Shown here: positions 57,506-64,000 of the stretch, in pieces
Numbering within the stretch: position 1 is the first letter of the stretch
Layout of the letters: every line of letters begins with the position of its first letter
From: Pseudomonadota bacterium
GTDB taxonomy: Bacteria > Pseudomonadota > Alphaproteobacteria > Sphingomonadales > Sphingomonadaceae
Assembly: GCA_021849075.1 (NCBI GenBank)
Contig: JAJZTH010000012.1
Span: 1-64,000 of the forward strand
Length of the DNA stretch: 64,000 nt
Direction: 5' to 3'
Notes under the pieces: model-generated
What the model was told of the DNA's origin: nothing
Database searches by the model: none
The model's input: only the letters and a program-made list of their open reading frames with translations
Program-made: the position numbers and the translations under genes

Positions 57506-60205
57506 ATGTACAAGAATGAAGACGGGCTACGCCGCCTCCTGATGGCCGGCAGCGCGGGGGCCGCTTTGGTTCTCTCGCTCGCCTCGGCGCCCATCGCCAT
57601 GGCGCAGGACAGCGCCGCCGCTGCGGATGAAGACGCCGCACCCGCCATCGTCGTTACCGGATCGCGCATCGACCGCAAGGGCTTCGAAGCGCCGACGCCG
57701 ACCACCGTCATCGGCGAAACCGAACTGCGTCAGGGCGCCCGTCCCAGCATCGCGCAGGTTCTGAACGATCTGCCGCAGTTCCGCGCGACCCAGTCGCCAG
57801 CCAGCACGGTCGCAAACACCAACTCCTCCTCGTCGGCGATGGACCTTCGCGGCCTGGGCGTCACGCGCACGCTGACCCTGCTCAACAACCGCCGCTTCAC
57901 CGGCGCGACCGACCTCAACACCGTGCCGCAGGGTCTGGTGAAGCGCGTTGAAGTCGTCACCGGTGGCGCATCGGCCGCCTGGGGTTCGGGCGCGATCGGC
58001 GGCGTGGTCAACATCATCCTGGACGACGAATTGGAAGGTCTGACGATCGGCGCGCAGAACGGCGTATCGTCGCGCGGCGACGGCTATCGCTACGGCTTCG
58101 ACGGCACCTTCGGCACGAAGTTTGCCGATGGTCGTGGCCACTTCATGATCGGCGCCGAATATCAGAAGGATGAAGGCATTCTTGACCGCAATTCGCGCAA
58201 GAATGTCGGCAGCGCGAACATTTTCACGCCGGCTGGCACCGATGCCAGGCCGATCCTGGTTCGTGACGTCAACGCCTCCAACACCAGCCTGGGCGGCCTG
58301 ATCACGGCGGGCACGCTGCGCGGCCAGACTTTCAACAGTGACGGTACGCTGCGCCCGTTCCAATATGGCAGCATGGTCAGCGGCACGACCATGGTCGGCG
58401 GCGAAGGCGTCGCCACCAACGACGAATATTCGCTGACCAATCCCTATCAGCGCGTCAACAGCTATGCCCGCGCCAGCTTCGAGGTTGGCGACGCCACTTT
58501 CTGGGCGGACGGCAGCTACAGTCGCATCTGGGCCAAATATCCCTTCTACGCGGAAAGCGGCACTTACACCCTGTCGGCCAGCAACCCCTATCTGTCGGAC
58601 ACGATCCGCAGCCAGCTGGCCGCCGCCGGTGAAAGCAGCGTGCGCGTCGGCCGCGTGTTCGAGGATTATGGCTATCGCACCTTTGGCTATTATCGCCAGA
58701 ATGTGGAAGGTTCGGTCGGTGTCGACGGCAGCTTCGCCGACGGCAAGTGGCGCTATTCGGCTTATTACAGCCATGGCGAAAACCGCAACATGCAGAGCTA
58801 TGACAACCAGATCACCGGCACGAACCTGACCAATGCGCTGGATGCGGTGCGGGATTCGAGCGGCAACATCGTCTGCCGCGTCGCGCTGACCGATCCGACC
58901 ACGGCCTGCCGTCCGCTCAACATCCTGGGCACCGGCACCGCCAGCCAGGGCGCGATCGACTATGTGTTCGGCAACACCGCGCGCGTCGTCTACACGACCA
59001 AGATGGACAGCGCCGGCGCCAGCTTGCGCGGCGATCTGTTCGAAACCTGGGCCGGTCCCGTTTCGGTCGCCGTCGGCGCCGAAGCGCGCTGGGAAGAACA
59101 AGTCACCAACAGCCTGGACGCCACTTCGGCAGCCCGCGGTTTCAGCCGCTTCAACTTCTCGCCGCTCGACGGCGGGTTCAACGTGCAGGAAGGCTTCGGC
59201 GAAGTCGCGATCCCGCTGCTGGATCAGCCCTTCAGCAAGCTCGACGTCAACGGCGCGGCCCGCTACAGCCGGTACAGCACCAGCGGCGGCATCTGGTCGT
59301 GGAAACTGGGTCTGACCGATCGCATCTTCGACAATCTGCTGATCCGCGTGTCGCGTTCGCGTGACATTCGCTCGGGCAGCCTGGCGGAACTCTACACCAC
59401 CACCACGACCAGCTTCACGACCATCGTGGAAGCCGACGAGAATAATGTTCAGCGGACCTATTCGATCACCCGCTATGGCGGCGGCAACGCGAACCTGAAG
59501 CCGGAAATTGGCAGCACGCTGACGCTGGGCGCGGTGTTCACGCCGACCTTCCTGCCGGGCTTCAACCTGTCGGTCGACTATTACAACATCAAGCTGAAGG
59601 ACGCGATTACCTCGCTCGGCGCGCAGGATGTCGTCAGCGGCTGCGCCGGCGGCAACGCCAATCTGTGCAGCCAGATCGTGCGTGACAGCGCCGGTGCGCC
59701 CACGACCATCTACACCACCTATATCAACCTGGCCGAATATCGGACCAAGGGCGTAGACATGGAAGCCAGCTACACCCTGCCGCTGAACAAGGTCAGCAGC
59801 GTTCTGGGCGGCACGATGCGCTTCCGTGGTCTGGCGACCTATGTGCCCAAGGTGATCATTGACGGCGTGAACCGCGCCGGCGATGTGGGCGACAATGTCA
59901 GCTATGGCACGCCGCACTGGCGCGCGACCGGATCGGTCAACTACACCAATCAGGATGTGTCGATCGACGCCCGCGTCCGCTATGTCGGCGGCGGCAAGTT
60001 CAACCATCAGCTGGATATCGTGAACAATGACATCGCATCGCGCGTCTATGTCGACCTGGGCGGTCAGGTGAATATCGACAAGTTCACCCTGTTCGCCAAC
60101 GTCAACAATCTGTTCGATCGCGATCCGCCGCTGACCACCTATGGCGCGATCCACTATGACACGATCGGTCGTTACATGACCGTCGGAGCGAAGGTTCGCT
60201 TCTGA
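57506..60205 (+). CDS. TonB-dependent outer-membrane receptor
   Basis: 899 residues. Signal peptide ends IAMAQDS, a TonB box is near 46-50 (PAIVVTGSR), plug domain about 55-190 (LRGLGVTRTLTLLNNRRF, RVEVVTGGASAAWGSGAIGG), and a long 22-strand barrel ending in the aromatic VGAKVRF. AAAAGGGGAC precedes the ATG. Sphingomonad receptors of this class import siderophores, oligosaccharides or peptides. Followed by a strong terminator before the rut operon, so it is not clearly linked to uracil uptake. Confidence 0.93.
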   Translation: MYKNEDGLRRLLMAGSAGAALVLSLASAPIAMAQDSAAAADEDAAPAIVVTGSRIDRKGFEAPTPTTVIGETELRQGARPSIAQVLNDLPQFRATQSPASTVANTNSSSSAMDLRGLGVTRTLTLLNNRRFTGATDLNTVPQGLVKRVEVVTGGASAAWGSGAIGGVVNIILDDELEGLTIGAQNGVSSRGDGYRYGFDGTFGTKFADGRGHFMIGAEYQKDEGILDRNSRKNVGSANIFTPAGTDARPILVRDVNASNTSLGGLITAGTLRGQTFNSDGTLRPFQYGSMVSGTTMVGGEGVATNDEYSLTNPYQRVNSYARASFEVGDATFWADGSYSRIWAKYPFYAESGTYTLSASNPYLSDTIRSQLAAAGESSVRVGRVFEDYGYRTFGYYRQNVEGSVGVDGSFADGKWRYSAYYSHGENRNMQSYDNQITGTNLTNALDAVRDSSGNIVCRVALTDPTTACRPLNILGTGTASQGAIDYVFGNTARVVYTTKMDSAGASLRGDLFETWAGPVSVAVGAEARWEEQVTNSLDATSAARGFSRFNFSPLDGGFNVQEGFGEVAIPLLDQPFSKLDVNGAARYSRYSTSGGIWSWKLGLTDRIFDNLLIRVSRSRDIRSGSLAELYTTTTTSFTTIVEADENNVQRTYSITRYGGGNANLKPEIGSTLTLGAVFTPTFLPGFNLSVDYYNIKLKDAITSLGAQDVVSGCAGGNANLCSQIVRDSAGAPTTIYTTYINLAEYRTKGVDMEASYTLPLNKVSSVLGGTMRFRGLATYVPKVIIDGVNRAGDVGDNVSYGTPHWRATGSVNYTNQDVSIDARVRYVGGGKFNHQLDIVNNDIASRVYVDLGGQVNIDKFTLFANVNNLFDRDPPLTTYGAIHYDTIGRYMTVGAKVRF

Positions 60206-60229
60206 TTATCCCGGCCTTGGCCTGAACGG

Positions 60230-60264
60230 GGGCGGCGCGTCGGCCGGACGCGCCGCCCTTTTTT
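60230..60264 (+). terminator. Intrinsic terminator after the TonB receptor gene
   Basis: Perfect 12-bp GC-rich stem (GGGCGGCGCGTC and its complement, 5-base loop) followed by TTTTTT, 25 bases after the stop. Confidence 0.92.
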
Positions 60265-60328
60265 CAGGGGCTTGCATCCTGCCTGCGGTTCGGGGAAGCT
60301 ATGCCCCTGCACAGGGAGAAGCGCCTTC

Positions 60329-61071
<743 letters not shown>

Positions 61072-61072
<1 letters not shown>

Positions 61073-61452
61073 TGCCGTTTGAACCGATCAACCCGCCGCA
61101 ATTCCCGAGGCCGATCGCGCCCTATTCGGCCGGGGCGAAGGCGGGGAGCACCGTCTATGTCTCCGGCGTGCTGGCCTTGGGGGAGGGCGGCACGGTGTTG
61201 CATGTGGGCGATGCCGCCGCCCAGACCCGCCATGTGCTGGACGTGATCAAGGTGACTCTGGAAGCTGCCGGTGCCAGTCTGGAGGATGTGGCGATGAACC
61301 ATATCTTCCTCAAGGATTTGGCCGATTATGCCGCGTTCAACGCCGTTTATGCGGACTATTTTCCCGGCGCGAAGCCTGCCCGCTACTGCATCCGCGCCGA
61401 TCTGGTAAAGCCCGACTGTCTGGTGGAAATCGCATCGGTGGCGCATATCTGA
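61072..61452 (+). CDS. rutC: RutC (Rid family deaminase)
   Basis: 126-residue YjgF/Rid-type protein. It is proposed to reduce or hydrolyse aminoacrylate peroxide in the Rut pathway. Hallmarks are [13 protein letters not shown] and [20 protein letters not shown]. Overlaps rutB and rutD by TGATG on each side. Confidence 0.92.
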
Positions 61453-62252
61453 TGCAGACGGCAGGCATCTATTATGAAGAGCTGGGTACACCGGCAGGCG
61501 CGCCCCTGCTCTTTTCCGCCGGTCTTGGCGGGTCGGGCAATTACTGGCGCATCAACATCGATCAGAGCGACCAAGGGCTTGATCTCACAGAGGAGCATCG
61601 CATCCTCCTCTACGACCATCGGGGCACGGGGCGCAGCGACCGGGCCTTGCCCCAGCATGTGAGTGTCGACGACATGGCCGATGACATGTTGGCCGTGATG
61701 GATGCCGCCGGCGTCGCCAAGGCAAATCTGGTTGGTCATGCGGCGGGGGCTGTCGCCGCCTTGTCGATGGCCGTCCGATACCCTGATCGGGTTCAGGCGC
61801 TGTTTCTGGTCAATGGCTGGTCTCGCGCCGATCCCCATTTCCTGCGCTGCTTCGACGCGCGTCTGGCCTTGCTGCGCGACAGCGGGCCGCGCGCCTATGT
61901 GCGCGCCCAGCCGCTTTTTCTCTACCCGCCCGACTGGATTTCCGATCATGCAGATCAGCTGGCGGCGGATGATGAGATGCATCTGGCCCATTTTGCCGGC
62001 GCGGACATCTACGAAAAACGGATTGCGGCGCTGGCCGCATTCGACATCGACGACAGGTTGGGCGAGATATCCGTGCCGACGCTGGTCATAACCTCAACGG
62101 ACGACATGCTCGTCCCGCCAAAATGCGGGCGTCACCTCGCCGCGCATATTCCCGGCGCGCAGCTTGTGGAAATGTCGTGGGGCGGCCATGCCTGCAACGT
62201 CACCGACCCCGAAACCTTCAACCGCATCGTCCTCGACTTTCTCAGGAGTTAG
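61452..62252 (+). CDS. rutD: RutD (alpha/beta hydrolase fold)
   Basis: 266 residues of the alpha/beta hydrolase fold assigned to aminoacrylate hydrolysis. The nucleophile elbow reads VGHAAGAV: the usual serine is alanine, as in other RutD proteins (GHALG), so the loss is a family property and not damage. Stop and start codons overlap rutC. Confidence 0.9.
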   Translation: MQTAGIYYEELGTPAGAPLLFSAGLGGSGNYWRINIDQSDQGLDLTEEHRILLYDHRGTGRSDRALPQHVSVDDMADDMLAVMDAAGVAKANLVGHAAGAVAALSMAVRYPDRVQALFLVNGWSRADPHFLRCFDARLALLRDSGPRAYVRAQPLFLYPPDWISDHADQLAADDEMHLAHFAGADIYEKRIAALAAFDIDDRLGEISVPTLVITSTDDMLVPPKCGRHLAAHIPGAQLVEMSWGGHACNVTDPETFNRIVLDFLRS

Positions 62253-62258
62253 CAATCC

Positions 62259-63332
62259 ATGCAGGTCGGCGTCTTCATCCCCATCAATAATAATGGCTGG
62301 CTGATTTCGGAAAATGCGCCGCAATATAAACCCAGCTTCGACCTCAATAAGGAGGTGGCGCTGCGGGCGGAAAAACATGGGTTCGATTTCCTGCTGTCGA
62401 TGATCAAGCTGCGCGGCTTTGGCGGGAAGACGGAGTTCTGGGAATATGGGCTGGAAAGCTTCACGCTGATGGCGGGCCTTGCCGCCGTGACAGAGAAGAT
62501 CAAGATTTTCGCCACCTGTCCGACGCTGATCATTCCACCCGCCTTTGCCGCCCGCATGTGCAACACGATCGATTCGATCAGCCATGGCCGCTTCGGCCTC
62601 AACCTGATCACTGGCTGGCAGCCGCCCGAATATACGCAGATGGGCCTGTGGCCGGGCGAGGAGCATTTCCGCAACCGCTATGCGATGCTGGACGAATATG
62701 CCGCGATCCTGCGCGAATTGTGGGAAAGCGGAACCTCCGATTTCAAAGGTCAATATTATAGCATGGATGATTGCCGCGTCTGGCCGCAGCCGACCGGCGA
62801 CATGAAGATCATCTGCGCGGGATCATCCGACGCCGGCCTCGCCTTTTCGGCCAAATGGGCGGACTACGCCTTTTGCCTGGGCAAGGGCGTCAACACGCCC
62901 ACCGCTTTTTCTTTCAACAATGACCGGCTGGCGGCCGCTACGGCGAAGACGGGGCGCGACGTGCAGGTCTTCGTCCTCGTCATGGTGATCGCCGCCGAAA
63001 CGGACGAGGCGGCGATGGCGAAATGGAAAAGCTATAATGACGGCGTGGACCTGGACGCTATCGCCTGGCTGGCGGAGCAGGGCGCGAAGGATCAGGTCAA
63101 CGCCGACACCAATGTCCGCCAGCTCGCTGCGCCCGAAGGCGCGGTAAACATCAATATGGGCACATTGGTCGGCAGCTATGCCAGCATCGCGCGGATGCTG
63201 GATGAGATGGCGCAAGTGCCCAATACTGGCGGCGTGCTGCTAACCTTCGACGATTTTCTGGAAGGCGTCGACGCCTTCGGCACGCATATCCAGCCATTGA
63301 TGAAGAGCCGCACCCACATCGACGCAGGCTGA
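62259..63332 (+). CDS. rutA: Pyrimidine monooxygenase RutA
   Basis: 357-residue flavin-dependent (luciferase-like, FMN) monooxygenase that opens the uracil ring. RutA-type start [34 protein letters not shown] and [14 protein letters not shown] are family landmarks. AGGAG precedes the ATG. RutA needs a flavin reductase (RutF in Escherichia coli), which is not in the window; another reductase must supply FMNH2. Confidence 0.94.
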   Translation: MQVGVFIPINNNGWLISENAPQYKPSFDLNKEVALRAEKHGFDFLLSMIKLRGFGGKTEFWEYGLESFTLMAGLAAVTEKIKIFATCPTLIIPPAFAARMCNTIDSISHGRFGLNLITGWQPPEYTQMGLWPGEEHFRNRYAMLDEYAAILRELWESGTSDFKGQYYSMDDCRVWPQPTGDMKIICAGSSDAGLAFSAKWADYAFCLGKGVNTPTAFSFNNDRLAAATAKTGRDVQVFVLVMVIAAETDEAAMAKWKSYNDGVDLDAIAWLAEQGAKDQVNADTNVRQLAAPEGAVNINMGTLVGSYASIARMLDEMAQVPNTGGVLLTFDDFLEGVDAFGTHIQPLMKSRTHIDAG

Positions 63333-63356
63333 TGCAGCCTGAGCCGGCGCGTCGCC

Positions 63357-64000
63357 TCAATGGGTGGCGAGCCAGGCGTCGACCTTGGCGACATGCGCTT
63401 GCGCCACCTCTTCGGGCAGGAAGGCGCCGGTGAAGCTATTGCGGGCAAGCTGCGCCAGCGCGGTTTTGTCCAGCCCGCGCGCCTGCGCGATGGCGCGATA
63501 ATTGTCGGCGACATAGCCGCCAAAATAGGCCGGATCGTCGGAATTGACCGTGGCCTTCAGGCCCAGCGCCAGCATCCGGTCGATCGGATGATCCTCGATC
63601 CGGTCGATCACGCACAGCTTCAGGTTGGACAGCGGACAGACGGTCAGCGTCATGCCCGACCGGACCAGTCGATCGATCAGCGCCGCATCCTCCAGCGCGC
63701 GATTGCCATGGTCGATCCGGTCGGCCTTCAGCAGGTCGAGCGCCTGGATGACATAGTCGGGCGGACCCTCTTCCCCGGCATGGGCGACCAACCGCAACCC
63801 CTTTGCGGCAGCAGTTGCGAAGACGCGGGCGAATTTCTCAGGCGGATGGCCCAGTTCCGATGAATCAAGGCCCACCGCCGCGATCCGGTCCAGCCAGGGT
63901 TCGGCCATGGTCAGCGTTTCGAACGCGGCCTCTTCGCTCAGATGGCGCAGAAAGCTCAGGATCAGGCTGCTGCTGATGCCATGCCGGGCCTCAGCCTCCG
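63357..64000 (-). CDS. Adenine deaminase (ADA-like fold), runs off the window
   Basis: Only the C-terminal about 214 residues are here; the 5' part lies beyond 64000. It belongs to the adenosine/adenine deaminase family: VAHAGEEGPP (zinc/catalytic His and Glu), RIDHGNRAL, LTVCPLSN and VNSDDPAYFGGY with the zinc-ligand and catalytic aspartates. The HAGEEGP and PAYFGGY variants are typical of the adenine deaminase branch rather than classic adenosine deaminase. Converges with rutA and extends the nucleobase-salvage theme. Confidence 0.9.
   Translation of the reverse strand, partial: EAEARHGISSSLILSFLRHLSEEAAFETLTMAEPWLDRIAAVGLDSSELGHPPEKFARVFATAAAKGLRLVAHAGEEGPPDYVIQALDLLKADRIDHGNRALEDAALIDRLVRSGMTLTVCPLSNLKLCVIDRIEDHPIDRMLALGLKATVNSDDPAYFGGYVADNYRAIAQARGLDKTALAQLARNSFTGAFLPEEVAQAHVAKVDAWLATH

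Noticed and set aside
57527..60154. 875-residue open frame on the minus strand opposite the TonB receptor gene
   Set aside because: Shadow of a high-GC gene: the plus strand has signal peptide, plug and barrel. The minus frame has no family features.
61452..62252. Inactivated RutD because the nucleophile serine is missing
   Set aside because: RutD proteins in general have alanine at this place, so it is not a defect.

Overview
The window looks like the replication-origin region of a large secondary replicon (megaplasmid or chromid) from a sphingomonad alphaproteobacterium close to Sphingobium, Sphingomonas or Novosphingobium. Three things suggest this: a RepA-ParB-ParA block with palindromic parS sites and iterons, a complete protocatechuate 4,5-cleavage (lig) gene set of the kind known from Sphingobium sp. 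SYK-6, and high-GC genes with large TonB-dependent receptors. No rRNA, tRNA, CRISPR array, transposase or prophage was found.

Layout. At 0.3-2.5 kb a 4-hydroxybenzoate 3-hydroxylase gene (pobA) is coupled to an aldo/keto reductase. At 2.7-7.1 kb lie a large exported protein of unknown function and a secreted CocE/S15-type hydrolase. At 7.3-11.1 kb a di-heme MauG/MbnH-like enzyme and a small secreted protein diverge from a TonB receptor. At 11.1-12.4 kb a PobR-like AraC regulator overlaps two small genes. A LysR gene and a DUF1612-like gene follow. From 14.7 to 19.8 kb is the replication and partition region: five iterons, palindromic repeats, repA, two parS sites, parB and parA. At 19.9-26.2 kb are a carboxylesterase, a Gfo/Idh oxidoreductase, a TesA-type lipase and a divergent LolD/YbbA-YbbP ABC system. 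A bicupin gene and a metal-resistance block follow (copCD, and opposite to it a CnrY-CnrX-CnrH-like sensor/sigma module running into copAB, 27-32.4 kb).

At 33.6-41.9 kb are ligI-ligU-ligK on the minus strand and ligR, a DUF1932 dehydrogenase, ligJ, ligA, ligB and ligC on the plus strand. With pobA they would convert 4-hydroxybenzoate through protocatechuate, 2-pyrone-4,6-dicarboxylate and oxalomesaconate to pyruvate and oxaloacetate. At 42-49 kb a TctD/TctE-type two-component system faces an orphan binding protein, a porin, a CitMHS transporter and an AbrB-family protein, probably for uptake of carboxylates. At 49-55.6 kb are a TerC-family protein with a structured leader, an M28 peptidase, a CapA-like protein and a second TctD/TctE-like pair. 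At 55.8-60.2 kb are a serine beta-lactamase-fold hydrolase and a TonB receptor. A compact uracil-degradation operon (rutB-rutC-rutD-rutA) and a partial adenine deaminase gene close the window.

The points most worth a second look are: (1) a CnrX-like sensor keeping all five Ni/Co ligands, placed in front of copper genes; (2) an MbnH-like enzyme paired with a small secreted protein that is not recognisably MbnP; (3) a family of paired bulged palindromes that overlap stop codons; (4) a LigR-like regulator with two helix-turn-helix domains; (5) several leader hairpins that would bury ribosome binding sites or start codons.
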